Positions 37,440 to 48,699 are shown, counted from the stretch's first letter. The stretch: DNA of 64,000 nucleotides from Adiantum capillus-veneris (GCA_014529385.2 CM043947.1:102918811-102982810); one strand, 5' to 3'. Notes: generated by a model not told the origin, from the letters alone. Numbers and translations are program-made.

Positions 37440-39350
37440 ACACATTTTGCTAGCATAGAGGACACCCTATGGCCCTAGGACCATAGAATGCCATCATATC
37501 CCATGTACAATTTCTCTTTTACCATAGAGGACATCTTATGGATCTAGGGTCATAAGACGCCAACATAGTGCATAAATGGCTTCTTATAAGTATACACGTA
37601 AACATAATGCATAGAGGGAATTTTACTAGCATAAAGACCGCCCTATGGCCTTGGGACCATAGGGTGCCAACATAGAGCATAGAGGGCTTTTTATTAGAAC
37701 CTTGTTGCCCTTGGGACACCATAGTGCCATAAAGTGGTTTTTGTATATATAGTAGAGAATTCTCACACACATGATACCTTGGTCACTATCTAGCCCTTGG
37801 ACCATATGATAGTAGCATAGAGAACACCCTATAGCCCTAGAATTTCCTTCTATCCCTAGCGCCATACACTGCCAACATATAGTATACATGGTTTCTTCAT
37901 AGAGCAAACCTTTTAGCCCTACACTATAGAGTGTAAACCTAGACCTATAATGTATCATACTAGCATAGAAGGCACCCTATGACCCTGAGGCCAAAGAGTA
38001 CCAATTTAGGGCATAAAGGGTCTTTTCCTAAGTTGAAGGGCACCTTGTGGGCCTAGGCAGCACCCTATGGCCCTGGGGCCATAGGGTGTCAACATAGTCA
38101 AATGGGGTGTAAACTTAGAGCATAGAGGGTTTCTTACTATCATGGAGGACACCCTATGTCCTTGGTGCCATAGGGTGCAAACATATAGCATGGAGGGTTT
38201 CTTGCTAGCATAGAGAGCACCCTATGGCCTTGGGGCCATATGATTCCAACAAAGAGCATAAACGGTTTTTTGATAGCATAGAGGATAGCTTATTTCCCTA
38301 GGGCCATATGATACAAAAATAAAACAGTCTTAAGAAGGGCACCTAGGCCACTAAATCACCATGGGGCCATAAGGTGTCTTTATGGGGAATGCTCCTAAAG
38401 GATTCCTTGGCTATCCTATGGCCTTTGGCTACCAACATAGAGTTTAGATGGTTTCTTACTAACATAGAGCTCACCTTGTGGCCTACGGTCTTTAGATTCT
38501 AATATAGAGTTCCAATGGTTTCATACTAGGCGTAAGGGGCACCCTATGGCCTTGGGGCCATAGAGTGTCAATGTAGAGCGTAGAGGTTTCCTTTCTAACA
38601 TAGAGGGCACCATGTGGCCTAGGAGCCATTTGATACACCCTATGGCCCGAGGGTTGTAGGTTGCCAATGTAGACAAGGTTTCTTAGTAGCATTATAAAGG
38701 GTACCTTGTGGCCCTCAAGTCTCCATAGGGTGCCAACATAGAGAGTAGAGGGTTTTTCTTACTAGCATAGAGGAAATTCTATGGCCTTGGGGCCATAGGG
38801 TCTCAATATTGAGCATAGAGGATTTCTTACTAGCATAGAGGCTACCTTGTGGCCCTAGGTCCATAGGGTGCAAACATAGAGAATAGAGGATTTCTTACTG
38901 TCATAGAGGGTACCTTGTGGCCCTAGGTCCATAGGGTGAAAACATAGAGCATAGAGGATCATTTGTTACTAGCACATAGGGCACCCTATGGCCCAAACGC
39001 CATAGAGTGATAACATGTAGCATAAAGGGTTTCTTACTAGCATACGAGGCAGACCTTGTGGCCCTCGGGTCATAGGGTGCCAACATAAAGCATATATGGT
39101 TTCTTACTAGTGCTCATAGAGGGCATCTTGTGGCCCTATGACAACCCATGGCCTTAGGGCCATAGGGTGACACATAAATAAAGTACCATATGGCTTTGAA
39201 TCCATATATCTATTTATATGTTGAGACCTCCCAACAATCCTAACCCTATGGCCTTGAGGCCATAAAGAGACATATTTTGGATTATCTTAAAGTCATAGAG
39301 ATATCTACAAAGAGAACAGTATGGCCTGAAGGCCATAAGAAACTTAGTCA
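37440..39350. repeat. Inner-element palindromic minisatellite, block 3 (in duplication unit 1)
   Basis: Repeats of the form TAGCATAGAGGGCACC, CCTATGGCC, GGCCATAGGGTG, CAACATAGAGCATAGAGG. The copy in unit 2 is 40030-41910. Open frames rich in LWPQGHRV or APYGPRAIG are repeat artefacts. Confidence 0.88.
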
Positions 39351-39716
39351 AGGAAATCATCCAATGCAAGAAGATCATGGAAATAGAAAATGAGACTTCT
39401 GCTCTAGAGCTTAAAGGCATAAATGTTTCTCCAAGTATACTTCTAGGGCCACCATCATGGACAAAGAACTAATGTAGCTAGATAAAGATTAGGAATCTCT
39501 AGACAATAAGGAGCATAAAAATAAATTCATTGTAGATGTGTTGTCAGTTAGTAAACTTGCTATTTGCGATTAGTTTTTCTAAGCGTGTGACAAAAAAGAG
39601 TTATCAAAATGTAGACACCTTGGAATCTAAAATTAGGTGTTCTTGAAACTTGCAGTCCTTCAACAAGATATTGCGGCTGACAAAGTTTTACTCTAGATTG
39701 TTGGTATAGAGGATGC

Positions 39717-39977
39717 TAATTCCATTGACCCTACTGAGAAAGATTCTATCAATCTCCATGTCAACGAAAGAGTTTCTGACGAAGATGACAAGAATCTACA
39801 AGTCCTTGAAGGTCAACTGCTACAACGACTGGAGATAAATTTAAAGAGTAATACAATGGAAGAAGACAGTGAAAGTTCCAGAACATGTGCAAGGGAAGAA
39901 GAAGAATCTAATGACAATATTCTAGTAGCCCAAGAGTTGGGAATTGGATTGCATGACACCACAATGGAAGTAGAAGG
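39717..39977 (+). pseudogene. Duplicated, truncated 5' part of the FCP1-1 exon
   Basis: A near-identical copy of the first 280 bp of the exon at 42334 (acceptor CTCTAG; frame with IVGIEDANSIDPTEKDS and MEEDSESSRTCAREEEE). It stops at GAAGTAGAAG, after which T-rich sequence follows. A decayed upstream exon-like segment with stops is present in both duplicates (about 39440-39575 and 42090-42210). Confidence 0.85.
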
Positions 39978-40029
39978 TTTGTTTTTTCTTTTTTTTTCTG
40001 AAAAGCTCTTTCAATTTCAGAGTATTAAC

Positions 40030-41910
40030 TTACACATTTTGCTAGCATAGAGGATACCCTATGGCCCTAGGACCATAGCATGCCATCATATCCCATGTAC
40101 AATTTCTCTTTTACCATAGAGGACATCTTATGGATCTAAGGTCATAAAACGCCAACATAGTGCATAAATGGCTTCTTATAAGTATACACGTAAACATAGT
40201 GCATAGAGGGAATTTTACTAGCATAAAGATCGCCCTATGGCCTTGGGGCCATAGGGTGCCAACATAGAGCATAGAGAGCTTTTTATTAGCACCTTGTTAC
40301 CCTTAGGACACACATGATACCTTGGTCACTATCTGGCCCTTGGACCATATGATAGTAGCATAGAGGACACCCTATAGCCCTAGGGTTTCCTTCTATCCCT
40401 AGGGCCATACACTGCCAACATATAGTATACATGGTTTCTTCATAGAGAAAACCTTTTAGCCCTACGCAATAGAGTGGAAACCTGGACCATATAATGTATC
40501 CTACTAGCATAGAGGGCACCCTATGACCCTGAGGCCAAAGAGTACCAATTTAGGGCATAAAGGGTCTCTTCCTAGGTTGAAGGGCACCTTTTGGCGCTAG
40601 GGAGAACCCTATGGCCCCAGGGCCATAGGGTGTCAACATAGTCAAATGGGGTGTAAACTTAGAGCATAGAGGGTTTCTTACTATAATGGAGGACACCCTG
40701 TGTCCTTGGTGCCATAGGGTGCAAGCATATAGCATGGAGGGTTTCTTGATAGCATAGAGAGCACCCTATGGACTTGGGGCCATATGATTCCAACAAAGAG
40801 CATAAACGGTTTTTTGATAGCATAGAGGATAGCTTATTTCCCTGGGGCCATATGATACAAAAATAAAAGAGTCTTAAGAAGGGCACCTAGGCCACTAAAT
40901 CATTATGGGGCCATAAGGTGGTCTTTGTGGGGAATGCTCCTAAAGGGTTCCTTGGCTATCCTATGGCCTTTGGCTACCAACATAGAGTTTAGATGGTTTC
41001 TTACTAACATAGAGCTCACCTTGTGGCCTACGGTCTTTAGATGCTAATATAGAGTTTCAATGGTTTCATCGTAGGCGTAAAGGGCACCCTATGGCCTTGG
41101 GGCCATAGAGTGACAATGTAGAGCGCAGAGGTTTCCTTTCTAGCATAGAGGGCACCATGTGGCCTAGGAGCCATTTGATGCACCCTATGGCCCGAGGGCC
41201 GTAGGTTGCCAATGTAGACCGTAGAGGTTTTCTTTCTAGCATAGGGGGAACCTTGTGGCCTAGGGGCTATTTGGTGCTCCCCTAGAGCATACAAGGTTTC
41301 TTAGTAGCATTATAAAGGGTACCTTGTGGCCCTCAAGTCTCCATAGGGTGCCAACATAGAGAGTAGAGGGTTTTTCTTACTAGCATAGAGGACATTCTAT
41401 GGCCTTGGGGCCATAGGGTTTCAATATTGAGCATAGAAGATTTCTTACTAGCATAGAGGCTACCTTGTGGCCCTAGGTCCATAGGGTGCAAACATAGAGA
41501 ATAGAGGATTTCTTACTGTTATAGAGGGTACCTTGTGGCCCTAGGTCCATAGGGTGAAAACATAGAGCATAGAGGATCATTTGTTACTAGCACATAGGGC
41601 ACCCTATGGCCCAAACGCCATAGAGTGATAACATATAGCATAAAGGGTTTCTTACTAGCATACGAGGCAGACCTTGTGGCCCTCGGGTCATAGGGTGCCA
41701 ACATAAAGCATATATGGTTTCTTACTAGTGCTCATAGAGGGCATCTTGTGGCCCTATGACAACCGTGGCCCTATGACAACCCATGGCCTTAGGGCCATAG
41801 GGTGACACATAAATAAAGTACCATATGGCTTTGAATCCATATATCTATTTATATGTTGAGACCTCCCAACAATCCTAACCCTATGGCCTTGAGGCCATAA
41901 AGAGACATAT
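40030..41910. repeat. Inner-element palindromic minisatellite, block 4 (in duplication unit 2)
   Basis: The second copy of the array at 37440-39350, with a few small insertions and deletions relative to it, for example near 41770. Confidence 0.88.
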
Positions 41911-42333
41911 TTTGGATTATCTTAAAGTCATAGAGATATCTACAAAGAGAACAGTATGGCCTGAAGGCCATAAGAAACTTAGTCAAGGAAATCATCCAAT
42001 GCAAGAAGATCATGGCAATAGAAAATGAGACTTCTGCTCTAGAACTTAAAGGCATAAATGTTTCTCCAAGTATACTTCTAGGTGCCACCATCATGGACAA
42101 AGAACTAATGTAGCTAGATAAAGATTAGAAATCTCTAGACAATAAGGAACATAAAAATAAATTCATTGTAGATGTGTTGTCAGTTAGTAAATTTTCTATT
42201 TGCGATTAGTTTTTTCTAAGAGTGTGACAAAAAAGAGTTATCAAAATGTAGATACTTTGGAATCTAAAATTAAGTGTTCTTTAAACTTGCAGTCCTTCAA
42301 CAAGATATTGCAGTTGACAAAGTTTTACTCTAG

Positions 42334-43674
42334 ATTGTTGGTATAGAGGATGTTAATTCCATTGACCCTACTGAGAAAGATTCTATCAATCTCCATGTCA
42401 ACGAAAGAGTTTCTGACGAAGATGACAAGAATCTACAAGTCCTTGAAGGTCAACTGCTACAACGACTGGAGATAAATTTAAAGAGTAATCCAATGGAAGA
42501 AGACAGTGAAAGTTCCAGAACATGTGCAAGGGAAGAAGAAGAATCCAATGAAAATATTCTAGTAGCCCAAGAGTTGGGAATTGGATTGCATGACATCACA
42601 ATGGAAGTAGAAGGAAATGGAAGTTCTAGAACATGTGCAACACCAGAAGGAGAATCCAACACAAATATGTTAGCACCCCAGGATTTGGAAATCGAAGTGC
42701 ATGGTGAGTCAGACCTTTCATCCACTAACAAACCAATGCTGACTATAATAGTGAGCTTGTGTGGATTGCTCCTGAGGAGATGCTGGCAAAAGTCCAAGAA
42801 AATGAAGATCTTAAAGTTTGGACATGAGCATATTGTTCTTCGTCCAGGATGCATTGAGTTTTTAAAGGCTCTATTTAGCAATTTCAATGTAGGGATATGG
42901 TTAGCTGCTAATGACATGCATGTTATGGACATCATCAAGATTTTAGAAAAAGAAGCGAAAGAAAAATTTCCATTCTTTATGATCTGGGGGCAAAGCCAAT
43001 GTCAACCATGCGTAGAATCAAGGATCACTCGCTTAGATAATCTAGGAGTAGAAGCACTTTTCACACCGTTGGCTATTGCATCATCAAAATTTGGGCTTGA
43101 TGCAAGAATATTTCTTCTTGTAGATGATGAACCATTAAAGGGATGTGTGAATCCTGCAGTGAATTGTATTTTTCCACCATCATTTAATGTTGATGATGAG
43201 GAGGATAATATCCTCCTTGGGGAGCTTCTACCATATATCAAAGCTCTCAATCATGTTAATGACATTCGCACAGTTACAGGGTCTCATTTATATGGACAAG
43301 CACCCATTGCTCAAAGTCATGAGCTTTATAACCGTATAGACAAGGTTGTTGCAGAGTGGGAGGAGAGAAATCTAATTTTTCTAGGAAAAACCTACTCCAT
43401 GGGAAGGCTACCAGAAGTTTCTCGTCCTCTTCACGATGAGAAAGTTACAACATCTAGCACTAGTGGAATGTCCACTCGAAGTCAAGACAAGAAACTTTCA
43501 GCACGTGATCGAGAAAAAGTAAGGGTCTTAAAGAATATCAAATCATTATCAGCCTTGAAAGGTACAGAAGCAATCATGCTTGCCCAAAAATTGAGATACA
43601 AGGAGCCTGTGATCAAAGTACATGAAGCCAGGAATTATATAAAGCATCTAAAATTTCAGTATGATCTCAAATAG
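42334..43674 (+). CDS. Inner-element FCP1-1: FCP1-like HAD protein, main exon, open, active site lost
   Basis: The exon is placed after the acceptor TTTTACTCTAG at 42333; the first in-frame ATG is 42493 (MEEDSESSRTC), 393 codons to the stop. An acidic N-terminus of about 80 residues precedes an FCP1-homology region aligned along its length with the outer copy (15436-16634): LTIIVSLCGLLLRR replaces the DxDx signature (nucleophile Asp is Ser), FNVGIWLAANDMH for motif II, IFLLVDDEPLKGC and NCIFPPSF for the late motif. The C-terminus is basic with a helical SALKGTEAIMLAQKLRY block as in the outer copy. An open frame with destroyed catalysis but conserved fold suggests a binding or scaffold role, if any. 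Upstream exons are uncertain because this exon's 5' part was tandemly duplicated. Confidence 0.75.
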   Translation: MVGIEDVNSIDPTEKDSINLHVNERVSDEDDKNLQVLEGQLLQRLEINLKSNPMEEDSESSRTCAREEEESNENILVAQELGIGLHDITMEVEGNGSSRTCATPEGESNTNMLAPQDLEIEVHGESDLSSTNKPMLTIIVSLCGLLLRRCWQKSKKMKILKFGHEHIVLRPGCIEFLKALFSNFNVGIWLAANDMHVMDIIKILEKEAKEKFPFFMIWGQSQCQPCVESRITRLDNLGVEALFTPLAIASSKFGLDARIFLLVDDEPLKGCVNPAVNCIFPPSFNVDDEEDNILLGELLPYIKALNHVNDIRTVTGSHLYGQAPIAQSHELYNRIDKVVAEWEERNLIFLGKTYSMGRLPEVSRPLHDEKVTTSSTSGMSTRSQDKKLSARDREKVRVLKNIKSLSALKGTEAIMLAQKLRYKEPVIKVHEARNYIKHLKFQYDLK

Positions 43675-44142
43675 CCCTATATCAAGAAATGATGGAGCAA
43701 TGTTTTGTAACATTTTGTCATTTACAAAGATCTTTATGTGCTCAGATACTTTGTTAGAGTGCTTAGGGTTTCAAGATATATGAAGATGTAAATGATGAAT
43801 AGTTTTTTAAATTTTCTTTCAATACTATAAGTAACTTCTGAGTTTCATGTGCCAAATGCTCGTTTTTTAAAAAGCTTTTATGTTGTTTGCTTTGAAATTT
43901 GAGTTCATTGTGCCATCAAGGACAATATACATGCTCATAAGGTCAAATCTTGCTCTATAACCTTGGGGGAATTTCACTTTATGGTCTTAACACCCTATGA
44001 ATCTAAGGCCATAGGGTCATAGTTTGGCATGTGTTCTTGCATAGGACTTACTAAGTGTAACCACAAATTAGCACCCTATGTCCCTAAGGTCTTCAACACA
44101 CTTAAGATCTCTATATTAACTTTTCTTTTTTAATCATTTCAG
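43675..44142. other. Short spacer with a few palindromic units
   Basis: AT-rich 3' flank of FCP1-1; isolated CCTATG/GGCCATAGGG units at about 43990-44095; T-rich tract and acceptor just before FCP1-2. No other gene seen. Confidence 0.6.
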
Positions 44143-44921
44143 AGCTTCTAAGAAAAAATGTTTTGCTATTAGATTATCACAAAATAGAGGAGCTCCCTTT
44201 CATATTACATCAAATATCACATTCAAACCAAGAGCAATGGTTTCATTATCTACCAACATCTTTCAAACAGGACAAAAGAACGCTTATCTTGGATTTAGAG
44301 GGTGTGCTTCTTGCAACATTTGAACTTCAATCAAGGCCAACTTGGACCAAGTACATGTGCATTGTAGAAGATAACAATGAGGTGTATGCGGTGCGTCCAG
44401 ATGCAGAGTATTTCTTAAGATTTTGCTTTGAGTTCTTTGAGGTTTGGATTTGGAGCTGTCATCGTTTACAAAAAGCTCAACACATAATCAAGACCTGTTT
44501 TCCTACACAAAGTCACAAATTCAAGATGATTATGGATAACCGGTGCTGCCAAAATTCAACTTTCATGATCGGTTACAAAAGAGCCTATCACAAAAATCTT
44601 TCGACCATATGGAAGCTATTTGATTATTTAGATCGGGGCAACACTATAATATTTGATGATAGTCCATATCGAGTGATGTGGAATATGCAAGGAACTTATA
44701 TGAATTTTCCAAAGTTTTGGAACCAACCTACTCAATTGCTTCAAAGTTTTTTAAAAGATGAAATTGTTCCATGGTTATGTGGATGGTTGTATGCTAAAGA
44801 CAAGAGAGTATATACCATAAGAAATTTTGTAATGTTCCATCCTGATCCTGAGACTCACTATGTAATGCAATGTTATATGTCTCAAAGGACTCAAAATCTC
44901 AAGAGAAGGAGGCCATTTTAA
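44143..44921 (+). CDS. Inner-element FCP1-2: second FCP1-like HAD protein, open exon
   Basis: The exon follows the acceptor TAATCATTTCAG at 44142; the frame is open to the stop at 44921 (about 259 codons) and has no early ATG, so an upstream exon with the start is expected. HAD-like blocks: TLILDLEGVLLATF (nucleophile Asp present, second Asp is Glu), VRPDAEYFLRFCFEFFEVWIWSCHR, IIFDDSPYRVMWN (DD kept), and IVPWLCGWLYAKDKRVYT near the end, shared with the outer copy. This family differs from FCP1-1 by its short C-terminus. It is the last gene before the right TIR. Phosphatase activity is doubtful because of the Asp-to-Glu change; substrate and partner are unknown. Confidence 0.75.
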
Positions 44922-46746
44922 GTGTACTAGTTAAGTATTCTAAATACCATCTACCAAGTATTTGGCAATGTGTACTTTTCAAATTTTAAACTTGATGGAA
45001 TGTTGTGGGATATCTTGAAACATCTTTAAACTATTTTTTTAATGAAGAGCATCCTATTGTCAGGAGACTTCTCTCATTCAAGTTCTTTGGTTTCATTGTT
45101 TGATGCTTCTATGGTATTGTTAACTTTTTCTTCTTATTAATTGTCTTTATTAAGTGATCCAAAAAATCATAATGTTCTTGACATTTGGTAGTGTTACAAA
45201 ACGGTGTTTTTTGAACACCCTCAATCTTGGAGATATCATACTCTTTCTAGTTAGTACTTTATTGTACATGCGATAAAGACCATCATTTTTATGAAACTGT
45301 CAAGTTGGTGGTAATCTTTATGTTTATACTTTATACTATTTTGACATAATCAAAGTATACAATTGGTATTATTCACATCAAATGGTGTTTTTAAACACCT
45401 CCTTTTTTTGAGACACCGTCTCTAAAACCTTTGAGTGAAGTTTTAAAGCATGTACTTGATGTACAAAATCTTCATCTTAACATTGATTCTTTGGCACAAA
45501 CTTATATTAGGAGTTTTTATATTGTAGTTTTATGTTAAGAAATAATTTGAAAGTTAGAATTATGATAGTTTATCTAAGTAAGAGCCTCATCTAACTTTGT
45601 ATAGTTAAATAAAATACCAAATGGAATTATAGGTGCAATAGATGACATCTTATGGTCTTAGGGCCATAGGATACTCTATAGTATTGTTTAGATTTTTTAA
45701 TTGTTTGTGAACATAGATCATAGAGGGTTTTTCTCACTACCATAGAGGATATCCTATGGCTTTGGGGCCACATGGTCTCAATATTGAGCGTAGAGGATTT
45801 CTTACTAGCATAGAGGGTACCTTGTGGCCCTAGGTCCATAGGGTGCAAACACAGAGTATAGAGGAGTTCTTACTAGCACAGAGGGCACCCTATGGTCTAA
45901 GGCCATATGGTGAAAACATATAGAATAAAGGGTTTCTAACTAGCATACGAGGCACACCTTGTGCGCCTTGGGACATAGAGTGCCAACATAGAGCATAGAA
46001 GGGTTTCTTATTGGCATAAACAACATCTTGTGGCCCTAAGACAACCTACAGCCTTAGGGACATAGGGTGGCACATAAATAAAGTCCCATATGGCTTTGAA
46101 GGACTGGATCTCTTTATACGTTGGGACCAGCTAACAATCCTAACCCTATGGCCTTGAGGTCATAAAGAGACATATTAAAGTCATAGACATGTCTACAAAC
46201 AGCACCATATGGCCTTAAGGCCATAGGTGCAATAGATGGCATCTCATGGTCTTATAGCCATAGGATACTATATAGTATTGTTTTGACTTTTTAAGTGTGA
46301 AATATTAGTTGAATGTTGTTTAAAGTATCGTGTATTTAAAACTTGATAGCATGCTACAAAACCATGACCAAGTATTTTGTTATACATGGATTAAGGTCAC
46401 CAAATTATGACAAGAGTGTTTAATAGTATTTGCCTTTACATATTATCTTTTTTAATTGCTGTAATCAATCTATATGCTGCTTTAAAATCATATCAATATA
46501 TTGGTTTTTTTGACACCTCATTTTTTGAGAAGCTACTTCTAGAAGCATTTGTTGAATTTTGAAAAGCACTGATGTCATACAAATCCTCTTTCCAAAAACT
46601 ATATTGGAGGTTTATTCTTAAATTTTATAGTAGAGAAATTAAAATAGACTCATACAATCATGATAATTTATCTAAATTAAAGGCAACTAGAGCTTAAAAA
46701 TCATTAAATAACACAATCCTAGCATACACATTTAGAATTTGGGAAA
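44922..46746. other. Right subterminal region of the inner element
   Basis: AT-rich with no gene. Two palindromes of the terminal hexamer are present, GGTGTTTTTTGAACACC (45203-45219) and GGTGTTTTTAAACACC (45384-45399), mirroring those at the left end. 45640-46270 is a further palindromic minisatellite block related to the end of the duplicated units (ATAAAGTCCCATATGGCTTT). 46300-46740 is AT-rich. Confidence 0.7.
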
Positions 46747-46779
46747 TGGGATTTTCCCAAATTATCTAAAATGGTGTTA
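46747..46779 (-). repeat. Right TIR of the inner element
   Basis: Read on the plus strand: TGGGATTTTCCCA (46747-46759), spacer AATT, ATCTAAAATGGTGTTA (46764-46779), the reverse complement of the left TIR outside the spacer. Confidence 0.92.
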
Positions 46780-46781
46780 AG
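46780..46781. other. Candidate target-site duplication, right copy (AG)
   Basis: Matches the AG at 21193-21194 on the other side of the inner element. Confidence 0.6.
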
Positions 46782-48666
46782 TGGTGCATCAAGTAGAGAT
46801 TGCCTTCCATTTGTAGGGTCACCACATAGATTGACCATGGAAAATCTCTAGGCTCAGTTTTCTCCTCTTGAAGGTGAATTGCCCATTGCATGTATTTTAT
46901 TGCTCCATCTGGAAAAGCCATTTTCTTTGTTCCACGCGTCAAACTAGATTAAATCCATTCCTCGCATAGCATTAAAATTGTTTTATAAACAACATCATTG
47001 ATGTTATACATTTTGACCACCTCCTCCCAGTCTTTACATGGTGAAGACTCATTCAAATTGTTGAAGCCTTCAAGAAGTGCATCTTGAATCAATTTGTCTT
47101 GCTTCAACTGTTTGATTCGATCATACATGTCAGTTGCATCACCATCCTTTGCACTCTTTGACAGTAAAATCTTCTCATCTCTAATCTCTTCTTGAATAGT
47201 CTTTACCTCCGATTCCTCAAGGCCACAAAGGTATCTAAATACAGTTGTTGGGGGTTTCTTATTCTCCTCTTCTAGCTTTTCAATGATTTCTATCCAGCAA
47301 TCATAAACTAAATCAGAGTACGTGACCATGTGTGCCTGTTTAGCAATCCAACTTGCTGTTGCACTCATTCTTGCTAATCGAAGAAAAGCCTAAAAAGAAA
47401 TAGAGAAATAATTAAACTATTGAGCAAGGTTTGTTAATTAAACACTATCAAAAAGACAAAGAAAATAACTTACATCCCATCCGGCACGAGATGCATGTCC
47501 CTCTGCAATTCCACTTGCTGCCTTTGGTGGTCGTCCTGAGAAGATCCATTGACTCCGTAAATGTCTCAATATTTGGTTGTAAGGTTGCTTGACATACAAT
47601 GCCTGAGCCTCCTCATTTGCAATGGCAGATATAGCAGTTGCAACAAATGGAGGAGCATTCACAACAATGCGAGCCTTTCTAAATTTATACACGCTAATCA
47701 GTCTTTCAAATATCTCTTTGTTGTTTTGTTCATTGTGAAGAAAAACTTTTGTAGCATAGATTGAATGCTGCCCATCAAGAATCCAATAATGATAATCTTT
47801 AATTTTTTGCTCCTCTACCTCTTCTACTGCCAAAGGAGTCCCCTTCTTTGATTTTGCATTTCGAATAGGCATCAAATATGCACATGCTGCAGGCTTGGTC
47901 ATACTCCGTGAAAATCCAAATAACACACTTTCAACGTGTTTTTTATCCATAATACGTACATTATAGTAATCAGGAGCAAGCCAACAATTTTGAATAGGGA
48001 TATCAAATTCCCTATATTGGAAAGGAAAATAATTTATGTACTTATTCATTCCACCTGTATCTTTTTCTTGTCCTTTCATAGCCTCAGCTTCTAAAACATC
48101 TGGATCCACAATTCTCATCTTTGACATTGAACCCTCTGTTGATGAGGATGCCAAAGATTCCTTGTCTACATCCAAAATGGAACTAGTTCGCTTAGCTGCT
48201 TCTTTTTGCACTTTTGCTTGCTTCTTTGTGGATGGTGGTCGTGAAGCTTTCACCTTTTTTCGTTGTAGTGTGGCAATGATGGAGCTTTGAAGTTTATCTG
48301 CTGTGATGTTTGGATTTGATTCTGCAAACTTCCATCCTCAAGAAAACATTGTCTCTTCTTTGTTTCTAGACATGCGCTCCAATGCATATGCTCCTGGAGA
48401 TAGTTGAAATTCTAGATTCATTGGAACTAGAATGTCAATGCATTCCACCTCCGGATGACTATCAACTACAGAGACAGATGCTTCCACAACTTGTCCAACA
48501 TCTTCAAACAAGCTGTCATTCTCCTTTTTGGCAATAAATAGATGTACCTTATGAAATTGTGCACCCTCTATACCATGTATGTCCAAATACCATTTCCTAA
48601 GATCATTGCAAGTATAGTCAACTGAGACAGCAACCCTTGCAACCTGTTTTTTTGGAGCCATCTTTC
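46782..48666 (-). pseudogene. Outer-element ParB-MTase gene, N-terminal part (severed by inner insertion)
   Basis: The ATG at 48661-48659 (MAPKKQVARVAVS) follows an acceptor (TTTCAG, exon from 48666). Exon 1 runs to 47474, an 84-bp intron is 47473-47390 (after Gly-Trp-Asp, phase 0, as in the inner copy), and exon 2 runs from 47389 to the insertion point. It aligns with the inner copy: KWYLDIHGIEG...KVHLFIAKKE, a Lys-rich linker, then the ParB/DGQHR-like region with FDIPIQNCWLAPDYYNVR and YHYWILDGQHSIYATKVF, closer to ParB/DGQHR consensus than the inner copy. Nonsense codons: TGA 48338-48340 (inner copy has Ala; neighbouring alignment suggests former CGA) and TAA 46949-46951. The homology stops at the right TIR, exactly where the C-terminal half at 21192 resumes. 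Confidence 0.75.
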
Positions 48667-48699
48667 CTGAAACAAAAAAAACCAAATGTTATTTTAGCA

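Larger units (their letters stand above)
37429..42614 (+). repeat. Tandem segmental duplication, two units of about 2.55-2.6 kb
   Basis: Unit 1 is 37429-39977 and unit 2 is 40021-42614. Both start AGTATTAACTTACACATTTTGC-like (first 20 bases identical), contain the same palindromic-repeat landmarks in order, and end in the FCP1-1 exon at ATGGAAGTAGAAGG. They are separated by 43 bp of T-rich sequence ending TTTCAATTTCAG. Identity is high, with small indels. Confidence 0.92.
21195..46779. mobile_element. Inner giant TIR transposon, 25,585 bp, complete
   Basis: It is bounded by TAACACCATTTTAGAT at the left and its exact reverse complement at the right, and sits within the ParB-MTase gene of the outer element. 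Gene order: transposase-like gene (24838-21625, minus), ParB-MTase (32822-35556, plus), FCP1-1 (42334-43674, plus) and FCP1-2 (44143-44921, plus). The spacers hold a palindromic minisatellite not seen outside the element. It is unusually large for a TIR element and has several cargo genes. It is probably non-autonomous now, because the transposase-like frame has two 1-nt frameshifts. Confidence 0.88.

Noticed and set aside
21195-46779. Tc1/mariner-type reading of the ends (TA duplication, TIR beginning ACACC)
   Set aside because: Possible by sequence, but it leaves the split gene out of frame and one residue too long, whereas an AG duplication with TAACACC ends restores frame and length. Kept only as an alternative.
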